From Planctomycetota bacterium (GTDB lineage Bacteria > Planctomycetota > Planctomycetia > Pirellulales > Thermoguttaceae), in the NCBI GenBank assembly GCA_015661985.1, contig DQVB01000607.1, forward strand, positions 1-9,035: DNA of 9,035 nt. Reading direction: 5' to 3'. The notes under the pieces are model-generated. The model made no database searches, had not been told where the DNA came from, and saw only the letters and a program-made list of their open reading frames with translations. Shown here piece by piece: positions 1-6,749 of this stretch. The position numbers were made by a program, and so were the translations under genes. Each line of letters begins with the position of its first letter. The stretch's first letter is position 1.

Positions 1-84
1 GGCCGGTTCGGTCTGGTCACGCTGCCGCAGGTCCGCGTCACCCGCCAAGGGAACCGGCTGCAGGTGGTTCCCGCGGACCGGTAG
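1..84 (+). CDS. C-terminal end of an unidentified protein (partial)
   Basis: The first reading frame is open from the left edge to a TAG at 82-84 and encodes 27 residues ending in LQVVPADR. The codons are GC-rich at the third position, like the confirmed genes here, and the sequence alternates hydrophobic and polar residues as a beta-strand tail would. Too little remains to name a family. It lies on the same strand as the propeller-PHP gene that starts 155 bases downstream. I see no clear terminator between them, so co-transcription is possible. Confidence 0.5.
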   Translation, partial: GRFGLVTLPQVRVTRQGNRLQVVPADR

Positions 85-239
85 CGCGCCCGCCCCCTTT
101 GGATTGCGGCAATGCATTGCTGCTTTTTCCTTTGCTCGACGCAGGTGAATTTGTAACGGTGATACGGCTTCTGGGTTGTGTCTGTTTTGGACCTCGTGGC
201 ATCGATAGGTTTCCGGCCATGCAAGCAAGGCGAGAGGTG

Positions 240-2669
240 ATGTGGGGTTTGGATCGTTTGAGTGCCGGCTGGCGGCTGGCCGTGATGGTGGTTAGTTCAG
301 GGTGGTTTTGGACCGGCACGGCGGCTGGCCTATCCGGCTCGCCGCCCGAGTGGCCCGAGGACGTGGTGGTCAACGCCGGGGGTTCCACGTACGATTACCG
401 GCCCTCGGTGGCCACGGGTGCGGATGGTTCGCTGTGGATGGCGTGGCATGCGTATCGGTTGGGCAGTGACCGGATTGTGGCACGGCGGCTGGGTCCGCAA
501 CCGATGGGCCCGACCGAAGTGCTGAGCCAGCGGGGCGATGCGCTGGGCGGTCCGGTGGTCGCCGCTGGGGAGGGCGGATCGGTGTGGGTGTTTTGGGCGG
601 CCAGGCCGCGGGGCCAGCGGTGGCGGATCGTCGGCCGCCGGTGGTCCGCACAGAAGTGGCAACCGGCGGTCATGGTGTCCGGCCCGGAAGGGGACGCCAT
701 ATGGCCGGCGGCCATGGCGATCGATCAAGGGAAGGTGCTGGTCACATGGTGCTCGTTCTCCGCGGGCCGGTTCGGCGTGCGCGGCCGGCTTTTCGACGGG
801 ACCGGATGGCATGAGCCGATGACGATTTCGCCGGGCTCCTACGATGCGTTCCGCTCGACGATCGCCGTAGGCAGCCGCGGTCAAGCGTGGGTGTTCTGGG
901 ACACGTACCAGCGCGACCATTATTCGGTGATGGGCCGGAGAGTGCTGCCCCAGCGGGGTCCGGTCGAGCCTGTTTCGCCGCCCGGCCGCAACTGCCTGAC
1001 TCCCGTCTCTTTGAGCGCCGCCAGCGGGCCGTGTGTGGCATGGCTCCAGGTGGTCGACGTGGTGGGCGGGGCCGGGGCAATCAGCCAATGGTACACGCTC
1101 CACGTGGCGATGCGTGGCGAGCGGGGATGGCGGTTGGTGACCGATGAGGAGGGCCGATCGGCCGGGGCCACGTTGACCTATGGGCTGATCGCCCGGATGG
1201 AGCCGAAGCCTGTGGCCACCGGCGGCTACCTGGGGCGGCGCCGGCATCCGGTGCTGTTGGAAGACGGCCGGCGGGTTTGGCTCTTGTGGGAGCGGAAGGC
1301 TGACCATCGCGGGCGGACGCCGGAGACCACAGGCGAGCTGATCGGGCGGCCCATCGAGGGCGGCCGGTGGCAAGAGCCGGTGGTGTTGGATCGAGGGCTT
1401 CTCGATTATCACCTGGTTCAGCCCGCTCGGGCTCGCGGCGGCCGGTTCCTTTACGTGGCCTCGCAATTGCCCCGCCGAATGCGGCGGATCTACCGCCTGA
1501 AATCGGGCGACCTGCGCCGCGGAAGCGAGTTTGCCCAGGAGGACTGGCCAGGCTGGAAGCCCGTGTCACTTCCTTTGCCCGATACCACGGGGCCACGCTA
1601 CGAAATCCAAGTTGGCCGAAAGCGATATCGCCTTTGGTGGGCGGACCTGCACTGCCACACCGGCCTGACCGCCGATGCCGAAGGCGAACCGGATGAACTG
1701 CTCCACTACGCCCGGGACCGAGCGCAGTTGGATGTGGTCGTGCTGACCGAAAACGATACGATCTACGATTGCCCGCTCACGGAAGGCGAATTCGCCCTCG
1801 ACCATCTCCTTTCCAACGCCTTCAGCCGCACCGGGCGATTCCTGGCCCTGCCCGGTTACGAATGGACATCGCGTCTGCCGCGATCTTCGGATGTTCACCG
1901 GGCGGACCCGCGCAATTGGGACGCCGCTTACTGGCGTGAGTCCTTTCCCAATCACCGTACCGTGATCTATCCGCCGGCCGGCGGCCCGGTGGTGCGGCAT
2001 CCCGAGGTGGAGAACGATATCGCCAGGCTCAACCAGGCGGCCGCCCGTGCCGGGGGGCTGACGCTCACCCAGCATGCCACGTGGGTACTCACCGGCCATC
2101 CGGTCGAAGTGGGCGTGGAAGCCACATCGGGCTGGAGCATTTACATCCGGAACCCCGAGCGGCTGCACCGGGCGCTGGCCGACGGATTCCGCGTCGGCCT
2201 GGTCGGCTGCGGCGATTCCCACCGCCGCAACCCCGGGCTGTGCGGCGGACTGACCGGCATCTACGCCGAACGGCTGACCCCCGAAGCCATCCTCGACGCC
2301 CTCCGCCACCGTCGCATGTACGCCACCAACGGGTCGCGGATCTTCCTGGACGCGCGGGCCAACGGGGCCGTGATGGGACAACAGATCCGCGCGCCGCAAG
2401 GCCACGTGGAACTGACGCTCAAGGTCATCGGAACGCGGCCCCTCACCAGCGCCGTGCTGATCCGCGACGGCCAGCCGATCCGCACCGTCCCCGGCGACGG
2501 CACCCGGCGCCTGGAAGTGACCCACCGCGACACGAAACTCCCCGCCGGAAACCACTGGTATTACTGGCGGATCACCCAGGGCGAGGAGCCTCCTTCGTAC
2601 CCGGGAAACCTCGAAGTGGCCCAGGGCCATCTGGCCTGGTCCAGCCCCCATTGGGTCGTGGTGCCGTAA
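240..2669 (+). CDS. Secreted BNR-like propeller / PHP-domain hydrolase fusion
   Basis: An 809-residue protein with a probable Sec signal peptide (residues 1 to about 30: hydrophobic core around LAVMVVSSGWFW, then TAAG). Residues about 40-290 hold at least five units spaced about 50 residues apart. Each has a small/hydrophobic strand, then G-W-x-x-W or similar, then a basic R-R strand (W66/W69, W116/W119, W170, W217/W220, W268), as in BNR/sialidase-type beta-propellers. The C-terminal half is a PHP or DUF3604-like metal-dependent hydrolase domain: WADLHCHT (H471, H473), LTEND (E504, D506), PGYEWT (538-543), TQH (H612) and GCGDSHRR (D659, H661) supply the expected metal-binding His/Asp set. A beta-rich tail of about 110 residues follows. 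I chose the ATG at 240 because a signal peptide starts there and GAGAGG/AAGG lies just upstream. The ATG at 219 is an alternative, and the TTG at 99 would bury the signal peptide. The substrate is unknown; a phosphoester or sugar-phosphate role is inference only. Confidence 0.85.
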   Translation: MWGLDRLSAGWRLAVMVVSSGWFWTGTAAGLSGSPPEWPEDVVVNAGGSTYDYRPSVATGADGSLWMAWHAYRLGSDRIVARRLGPQPMGPTEVLSQRGDALGGPVVAAGEGGSVWVFWAARPRGQRWRIVGRRWSAQKWQPAVMVSGPEGDAIWPAAMAIDQGKVLVTWCSFSAGRFGVRGRLFDGTGWHEPMTISPGSYDAFRSTIAVGSRGQAWVFWDTYQRDHYSVMGRRVLPQRGPVEPVSPPGRNCLTPVSLSAASGPCVAWLQVVDVVGGAGAISQWYTLHVAMRGERGWRLVTDEEGRSAGATLTYGLIARMEPKPVATGGYLGRRRHPVLLEDGRRVWLLWERKADHRGRTPETTGELIGRPIEGGRWQEPVVLDRGLLDYHLVQPARARGGRFLYVASQLPRRMRRIYRLKSGDLRRGSEFAQEDWPGWKPVSLPLPDTTGPRYEIQVGRKRYRLWWADLHCHTGLTADAEGEPDELLHYARDRAQLDVVVLTENDTIYDCPLTEGEFALDHLLSNAFSRTGRFLALPGYEWTSRLPRSSDVHRADPRNWDAAYWRESFPNHRTVIYPPAGGPVVRHPEVENDIARLNQAAARAGGLTLTQHATWVLTGHPVEVGVEATSGWSIYIRNPERLHRALADGFRVGLVGCGDSHRRNPGLCGGLTGIYAERLTPEAILDALRHRRMYATNGSRIFLDARANGAVMGQQIRAPQGHVELTLKVIGTRPLTSAVLIRDGQPIRTVPGDGTRRLEVTHRDTKLPAGNHWYYWRITQGEEPPSYPGNLEVAQGHLAWSSPHWVVVP

Positions 2670-2681
2670 GCGGCGCCGGCG

Positions 2682-2706
2682 GCGCAAGGGGACAGGCCCT
2701 TCGCGC
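2682..2706. terminator. Candidate bidirectional terminator hairpin
   Basis: GCGC-AAGGG (2682-2690) pairs with CCCTT-GCGC (2697-2701 and 2703-2706) around a 6-base loop, with one bulged C at 2702. It lies 13 bases after the stop of the propeller-PHP gene and 23 bases beyond the stop of the convergent leucine-rich-repeat gene, where a shared terminator is expected. No T-tract follows on either strand, so an intrinsic terminator is only plausible. Confidence 0.4.
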
Positions 2707-2729
2707 AAGGTCGGTGCATGATCGCTGTG

Positions 2730-3971
2730 TCAGGGGGAAGCGGGCGCGGCAGGAGGCGGCCCGATCCCGACAATGAACACCCCCGGTAGCCGTTGTTCCA
2801 GGCGCCGCACCCCTTCGGAACTGATAGCCGTACCCGCCGCCTGCAAGGTGCGCAGATGGGTCAGGGTTTCCAAATGCGGCACGCAGCCGTCGGTCACTTG
2901 GGTTCCGTCAAGAACCAGATCGACCATTCTCATGCCCCTGAGCGCAGCCAGATGTTCGTCCTTGACTGGCATGCCATTCAGATCAAGACGCTGGAGGTTT
3001 GTCAGTTTAGCGATATCATTCATCACCGAAGGGTCGAATCGGCGCGGGTCGGCCATGGTGAAACTGACGTAGGAGACATTCCCGAAATCGTAATACACAT
3101 CGGCCCCCATCCCCTCCAGGCGCTCGACCACAGCCCGCTGTCGGGCCAGGTAGTTGAGCCTGGCGCCGATCCATCCGGCGGGGAGGCTGACCAGGACAAA
3201 AAGCAGCAAAGCCGTTTTGAGCGTGAACTGGAACCGTTTGCCGGGTCCCTCAGGGCCCGGTGGGCTGATCGACACACGGATCTCCAGCGCGCAGTCCAGG
3301 CAGCGGATCGATCCTGCAGGATAGACGCCGCGGCGGCCGCAGCGGGGACAGGCCAGTTCGATGTGCCAGCGGTCCGGGGCTTCGGCTGCCGACGGCAGGG
3401 CGACCGCCGGCGCCGCCACGCCCATCTTGACCAGGACGGGCACGGCCAGCGTGGCAACTGCATCCAGGATGCCCAGCACGCCAGCGGCACGGAGCAACAG
3501 CTCGTCGTCCAGCTCGAAAGCGATCATTGCCGAAAGCAGCGCGGCCAGCAGGAAAATGCAGGCCAACGCGCAGACAAAGACCCATTGAACGCGCCGAGCG
3601 AGCCGCGGCAGGGCCAACAAACACGATTGGGCGAAGGAAAAGGCGAATATGACGAGCGTGACCATTGTCTTGCCCATGGGCTCGCTGTCCCATTCCGGCC
3701 AGATCAGCAGTTGCGAGCATGCAAAGCCGGCCGCGCTGGCGACCACCCCGGGCACGGCCAGCCATGCGACGCGCTTGCGTTCCAGCACCGCCGCGCAGGC
3801 CAAAGCCGTCACGCTGAAATAGGCCACGCTCAGCGTGGTCAGTAGGATCTTCACCTGGCGATCGCCGAAGTCCCCTACGACGAGGATGCAGATTCCCGTC
3901 AGCGCGCTGATCACCAGCGCACCGATCAGAGTGGCCAATAACACGCTGCGCAATGAAGGCCGATCTGTCAC
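2730..3971 (-). CDS. Seven-helix membrane protein with zinc ribbon and C-terminal leucine-rich repeats
   Basis: A 413-residue protein starting at GTG (3969-3971), with GGAG seven bases upstream (3979-3982). Hydrophobic segments at about 7-30, 43-63, 67-90, 103-123, 130-152 and 163-183 give six predicted helices. A soluble insert then carries a four-cysteine zinc ribbon (C208, C211, C224, C227; CPRC...CLDC). A basic stretch leads into a seventh helix (about 250-270, FTLKTALLLFVLVSLPAGW), followed by RLNYLARQRAVVERLEGMGA. The C-terminus (about 310-400) holds short leucine-rich repeats: LTNLQRLDLNGMPVKDEHL, MVDLVLDGTQVTDGCVPHL, LTHLRTLQAAGTAISSEGVRRL. The last helix plus 'RQR..VERLEGMGA' plus LRR layout is familiar from many planctomycete proteins; their function is not known to me. 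It is third in a same-strand series behind the glycosidase-like gene, but a 220-base gap with terminator and promoter candidates suggests separate transcription. Confidence 0.82.
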   Translation of the reverse strand: MTDRPSLRSVLLATLIGALVISALTGICILVVGDFGDRQVKILLTTLSVAYFSVTALACAAVLERKRVAWLAVPGVVASAAGFACSQLLIWPEWDSEPMGKTMVTLVIFAFSFAQSCLLALPRLARRVQWVFVCALACIFLLAALLSAMIAFELDDELLLRAAGVLGILDAVATLAVPVLVKMGVAAPAVALPSAAEAPDRWHIELACPRCGRRGVYPAGSIRCLDCALEIRVSISPPGPEGPGKRFQFTLKTALLLFVLVSLPAGWIGARLNYLARQRAVVERLEGMGADVYYDFGNVSYVSFTMADPRRFDPSVMNDIAKLTNLQRLDLNGMPVKDEHLAALRGMRMVDLVLDGTQVTDGCVPHLETLTHLRTLQAAGTAISSEGVRRLEQRLPGVFIVGIGPPPAAPASP

Positions 3972-3978
3972 CGAAGGT

Positions 3979-3982
3979 CTCC
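3979..3982 (-). promoter_or_regulatory. Ribosome binding site that fixes a GTG start
   Basis: GGAG on the minus strand lies seven bases ahead of the GTG at 3971-3969. A nearby upstream ATG belongs to another frame that codes for nothing recognisable, so this site supports the GTG as the true start of the leucine-rich-repeat membrane protein. Confidence 0.5.
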
Positions 3983-4033
3983 ATCTTCATTCCGCGATAG
4001 ACTCTCACTGAGCGGTGATGGGCGCGTATCATT

Positions 4034-4060
4034 GTAGGAGGGGTTGCCAGTCCCTCTTAC
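4034..4060. repeat. Imperfect palindrome, REP-like
   Basis: GTAGGAGGG (4034-4042) and CCCTCTTAC (4052-4060) are inverted copies that differ at one position, which would be a G:U pair in RNA. They surround the 9 bases GTTGCCAGT. The structure sits in the non-coding gap upstream of the leucine-rich-repeat gene and would fall in that gene's leader. A compact palindrome in a gap suggests a REP-type dispersed element, but only one copy is visible here. Confidence 0.4.
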
Positions 4061-4079
4061 GTTGGTCTCCTGTTGAACC

Positions 4080-4108
4080 ACGATAGGCCAGCCCGCTCGG
4101 GGGGTCAA
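4080..4108 (-). promoter_or_regulatory. Candidate sigma-70-type promoter for the LRR membrane protein
   Basis: On the minus strand TTGACC (4108-4103) and TATCGT (4085-4080) are 17 bases apart. They match the -35 consensus at five of six positions and the -10 consensus at four of six. This would give a leader of about 100 bases containing the palindrome at 4034-4060. Planctomycete promoters are poorly predictable by eye, so this is tentative. Confidence 0.22.
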
Positions 4109-4145
4109 CGCTGCTACAAGCTATTTGGGCGGAACAGGCGTTGAC
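4104..4145. promoter_or_regulatory. Perfect 8-base inverted repeat, possible operator
   Basis: GTCAACGC (4104-4111) and GCGTTGAC (4138-4145) are exact inverted copies separated by 26 bases. The left arm overlaps the -35 element of the candidate minus-strand promoter, so a bound dimer could affect it. The arms are centred 34 bases apart, roughly three helical turns. Function is inferred from placement only. Confidence 0.25.
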
Positions 4146-4168
4146 AAGGTGCCAAGAAAACGTACCCT

Positions 4169-4186
4169 TTGCCGGCCAGCCGGCAA
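4169..4186 (-). terminator. Candidate terminator after the glycosidase-like gene
   Basis: TTGCCGGC (4169-4176) and GCCGGCAA (4179-4186) form a perfect 8-base inverted repeat, GC-rich at its core, starting 9 bases beyond the stop codon of the minus-strand glycosidase-like gene. On that strand it is followed within about 10 bases by TTTT. Placement and stability fit an intrinsic terminator. The two-base central spacing means the inner base pairs must open to form the loop. Confidence 0.5.
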
Positions 4187-4194
4187 CGCCTCTC

Positions 4195-5064
4195 TCACAA
4201 GGCCGCGGCCACCTCAGCGATGATTGCCCGCACCGCCCGAAACGGGTCGGGCGGCACGTAGCCCGGGGCCCATTGTTCAACCACGCCGCTCTGGGCCGCC
4301 TTTGACTTGATGAAGTCGATCCAGTACCGCCCCCAGGCAGCCGGCGTGGATGTCTCGTTGTTCATGCAGTAAAGCACGTGGCCATAAGGCAGGCTGCAGG
4401 AGAGCATCCTGGCGACGAACGCCTCCTGATAGCGGCGGACGAGATCGAGCTTTGCGTTGTACTGCGGCATGCCGGGAATGGTATGAAAGAACGGCTGCCG
4501 GTCGCGAGAAGGATGGTGTGGGTACTCGGAGGCGAACCCGGTCTGCTCGTACGTGTAATTCACGTTGTTCCCGGGATTCCACGGGCTGGTCTGCCATCTT
4601 TTCCAGTTCCCCGAGTGGTCGGAGTAGTCGAAGCGGTCCCAGACTTCGATCTGCACGAAGATCTCCCGCTGGGCCGTCCAGTTGAGCATATTTTCGAATC
4701 GCCGCCAGTATTCGGGGTTCCACTGGTCCAGGTCGAACTTGCCGCTGGGCAACAGCAGGTGCGGCTTCAGCTCCTTCTGCTCGCGCTGGCTCATCGTGCA
4801 CCGGACGTAATTGGCTCCAACCTGCCGCATTTCGTCCAGATGGGCCTCCAGCTCATCCAGGAGGAAGATGTGGTCCGTGTTGCTTCCCCCCAACAGCATG
4901 ACGGGCTCGCCCTTGTACTGCCAGTAACGGGGGTTCTTCCCGTAGGGCTGGATGCGGTCGGCGTTGCGGTCTTTTGCCGCTGAAGCGACGCACAGGTGCG
5001 CGAAGATCGCCACCCCGATCAGCATCCAGACTCGACACCTGCTGGAATCCGCTCGATCTGCCAT
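4195..5064 (-). CDS. Secreted glycoside-hydrolase-like protein, apparently C-terminally truncated
   Basis: A 289-residue protein with an ATG start at 5064 and a strong GGGGAGG ribosome site just upstream (about 5071-5077 on the plus strand). Residues 1-30 form a signal peptide (core MLIGVAIFAHLCVASAA). The mature part begins IQPYGKNPRYWQYKGEPVMLLGG, then N-Y-V-R-C-T (85-90), FVQIEVWDRFD (136-146), NNVNYT (166-171) and LYCMNNETS (231-239). These are successive strands of a (beta/alpha)8 glycosidase barrel of the GH-A/DUF4038-like type; N236-E237 is the expected Asn-Glu acid/base pair. Relatives I recall are about 450 residues or longer and continue with a TEMWD strand and a late barrel half that holds the nucleophile. 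Here homology ends near residue 260 and a 27-residue unrelated tail (ending AIIAEVAAAL) leads to TGA. It is therefore probably inactive or differently used. It follows the aminotransferase gene by 165 bases on the same strand. Confidence 0.72.
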   Translation of the reverse strand: MADRADSSRCRVWMLIGVAIFAHLCVASAAKDRNADRIQPYGKNPRYWQYKGEPVMLLGGSNTDHIFLLDELEAHLDEMRQVGANYVRCTMSQREQKELKPHLLLPSGKFDLDQWNPEYWRRFENMLNWTAQREIFVQIEVWDRFDYSDHSGNWKRWQTSPWNPGNNVNYTYEQTGFASEYPHHPSRDRQPFFHTIPGMPQYNAKLDLVRRYQEAFVARMLSCSLPYGHVLYCMNNETSTPAAWGRYWIDFIKSKAAQSGVVEQWAPGYVPPDPFRAVRAIIAEVAAAL

Positions 5065-5070
5065 TTCGCC

Positions 5071-5077
5071 CCTCCCC
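5071..5077 (-). promoter_or_regulatory. Strong Shine-Dalgarno for the glycosidase-like gene
   Basis: A purine run GGGGAGG on the minus strand lies about six bases before the ATG at 5064. It is a stronger match than at the other genes here and supports this start, which is also where the signal peptide begins. An intact translation start in a truncated gene argues against old decay. Confidence 0.45.
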
Positions 5078-5124
5078 TGGTTCGTGCTTCATCGGTTCAT
5101 TTCTGTCCTCAGTCCAGGCTCACA

Positions 5125-5155
5125 CGGTAACCCGAAGCGTCAGCGAGGGACACGG
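5125..5155. repeat. Planctomycete-type interspersed repeat (NPKRQRG / TRSVSEG element)
   Basis: The core CCCGAAGCGTCAGCGAGG with flanking GGTAA and GACACGG reads NPKRQRGT in one plus frame and VTRSVSEGH in another. I know this sequence as a dispersed short repeat, found mostly between genes and at gene ends in planctomycete genomes. Here it lies in the 165-base gap between the aminotransferase stop and the glycosidase-like start. It is not a coding region; the short open frames across it are a known annotation artefact. Its role is not established. Confidence 0.6.
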
Positions 5156-5229
5156 TCGTTGCCTGTTTGAGCTTCGGCCCACGGTGGATCCCGCAACGAG
5201 GCTGTTCGGGCGCCATTTGCTTTGGGTAG

Positions 5230-6588
5230 TCAAAGCTTGGCCAATTGGTCACAGTTGCGCTGGATCTTGGCGATCGCTTCGGCGATGTCGTCCATGTCGC
5301 GCCGGTCGCCGAGGAAGACGTATTGCGGCAGCCAGACGCCCTGCGCCGAGAGGCGGTCGTTCACCGGGCAGTGGTTCCGCTCGCGGTAGTCCTGGAGCCG
5401 TTTGCGCGAGAAGATCTTCCGGAACGTTGGTGAATTCAACGCATTCTCCAGGAACGGTTGTTCGTTGAGCTGGTCGAAATACATGGTGGTGAAGCGGACC
5501 CCTTCGGCCCGCAGGGCTCTGAGGAACAGATCGCGAGGGGCATCGTTGAAGTGCTCCTTCAGGTAGCGGAACCCGTAGAGGTAGTACGCGCCCCGGGTGA
5601 CGCCGGGGTAGAGTTTCTGCGGGACGATGCCGGGGATTTCCGCCAGCCGGCGAGCCAGATGGCGGGCGTTGCGGTTACGGGTCTCGATTTGGCCGGGGGC
5701 GGTACTCAGTTGTGGAAGGAGCACTGCCGCCTCGAGTTCGTTCATCCGGTATTTGGTCCCAATACCACCGCCGCCGGGCACCGCCGCAAGGCCCATATTG
5801 TGGAAGGTGTAGCATTTTTGGAGCAGGTCCAGGTCATCGCTGACGACGGCTCCACCCTCGCCGCAGGCGATCACCTTGCTCGTCTGGAAGCTGAAGCAGC
5901 CCAGGGCACCGAAGGTGCCGCAACGCTGGCCGTCCACTTCGGCCAGAGGGGCCTGCGCGGCGTCCTCCACCACCTTCAAGCCCTTCCGGTCGGCCACCGC
6001 CATGATCCGTTTCATGTCGCAAGGCAAACCGGCAATGTGCACAGGCTCCACCGCCCGCGTGTTCTCATTGACCAGCGGCTCGATCTTCTGCGGGTCCATC
6101 TGGAAGGTGTCCAGGTCCACATCGACGAAAACCGGCAAGGCGCCGCACATGAGGATCGCTTGTACTGAGGCGATAAACGTGCATGGGGCAACCAGCACTT
6201 CATCCCCTGCGGATACGCCCACGGCGTGCAACGCCGTATGCAGGGCCTGGGTGCACGAGCCTGTGGCCAGACAATACTTGGCCCCAATCAGCTCGGCGAA
6301 GCGCCTCTCAAACTCCACCACCCGCCCTTGGCCCTCCATGGGCCCGCGGAGCATACGGCCCCACCGGCGGGAGCGAAAGGTGGCCACCAGCGAACGCTCG
6401 ATCTCGGCATCAGCCGGAGGCCATGGGGTAAAAGGCTTCGATCGCACCGGTGTTCCCCCCAGGGCTGCCAGCTTCTCGGCAGTCGATCCGACTACGCCGT
6501 AGCCGCTCGCCGCCCCTGCTGCCGCAACCGCCGTGGCCGCCGATGCCTTTTTCAAAAACCCCCGCCGCGAAAAGTTCTTCACGCTCAT
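5230..6588 (-). CDS. Tat-exported DegT/DnrJ/EryC1/StrS-family PLP aminotransferase
   Basis: A 452-residue protein; ATG at 6588 with GGGAGGTG just upstream. Upstream in-frame codons exist, but this start begins a twin-arginine signal: SRRGFLKK (7-14) followed by an Ala-rich core (about 16-35). The rest is a complete DegT/StrS fold. GSCTQALHTAL (110-120) binds the PLP phosphate, VVEDAAQAP (206-214) gives D209 for the pyridine nitrogen and Q212, and SFQTSK (233-238) gives K238, the Schiff-base lysine, followed by GEGG. YRMNELEAA (280-288) is the usual second-half motif. All catalytic residues are present, so an active sugar aminotransferase, usually acting on a nucleotide-linked keto sugar, is expected. 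An insert at about 375-405 is longer than typical. Export of a folded PLP enzyme by Tat is odd because its usual sugar substrates are cytoplasmic; some planctomycete Tat-like N-termini may be membrane anchors. The substrate cannot be told. Confidence 0.88.
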   Translation of the reverse strand: MSVKNFSRRGFLKKASAATAVAAAGAASGYGVVGSTAEKLAALGGTPVRSKPFTPWPPADAEIERSLVATFRSRRWGRMLRGPMEGQGRVVEFERRFAELIGAKYCLATGSCTQALHTALHAVGVSAGDEVLVAPCTFIASVQAILMCGALPVFVDVDLDTFQMDPQKIEPLVNENTRAVEPVHIAGLPCDMKRIMAVADRKGLKVVEDAAQAPLAEVDGQRCGTFGALGCFSFQTSKVIACGEGGAVVSDDLDLLQKCYTFHNMGLAAVPGGGGIGTKYRMNELEAAVLLPQLSTAPGQIETRNRNARHLARRLAEIPGIVPQKLYPGVTRGAYYLYGFRYLKEHFNDAPRDLFLRALRAEGVRFTTMYFDQLNEQPFLENALNSPTFRKIFSRKRLQDYRERNHCPVNDRLSAQGVWLPQYVFLGDRRDMDDIAEAIAKIQRNCDQLAKL

Positions 6589-6591
6589 GAT

Positions 6592-6617
6592 CACCTCCCG
6601 GGATTGTTCGGAATCCC
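6592..6617 (-). promoter_or_regulatory. Shine-Dalgarno abutting a small hairpin
   Basis: On the minus strand the ribosome site GGGAGGTG (6599-6592) is directly preceded by a hairpin, GGGATT (6617-6612) pairing with AATCCC (6605-6600) around a 6-base loop. The site decides the start at 6588 for the aminotransferase. The hairpin could limit access to the site, but no regulator or ligand-binding fold is visible. Confidence 0.35.
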
Positions 6618-6749
6618 TCCAAAACGTGAAGGCCGGAACAGAGCTGACTCGTTCTGCATGATGGGCACGCTTCTGGTCGCTTGTTCGGAGGTTAGCTGGC
6701 CCAACACTTGGTGATTGGTTTAACCTGCCACCGCGCGTCGCCCTCAACC

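Noticed and set aside
330..1466. Long minus-strand open frame opposite the propeller domain
   Set aside because: Its translation is His/Pro/Arg-rich without motifs and lies opposite a gene with a clear fold; long antisense frames are expected in DNA this GC-rich.
1566..2708. Long minus-strand open frame opposite the PHP domain
   Set aside because: It mirrors codons of a domain with complete metal motifs and has no recognisable motif or ribosome site.
2793..3845. Plus-strand open frame opposite the LRR membrane protein
   Set aside because: Its Gln/His/Arg-rich translation is typical of an antisense shadow; the minus strand shows helices, a zinc ribbon and LRRs.
4141..4169. Consensus TTGACA on the plus strand
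   Set aside because: No acceptable -10 lies 16-18 bases downstream, and it would point into the end of a minus-strand gene.
5156..5199. TCGTTGC ... GCAACGA inverted repeat after the aminotransferase
   Set aside because: Seven-base arms with a 30-base loop and no T-tract are too weak to call a terminator.
5458..6168. Plus-strand open frame opposite the aminotransferase
   Set aside because: The opposite strand encodes an intact DegT fold with all catalytic residues.
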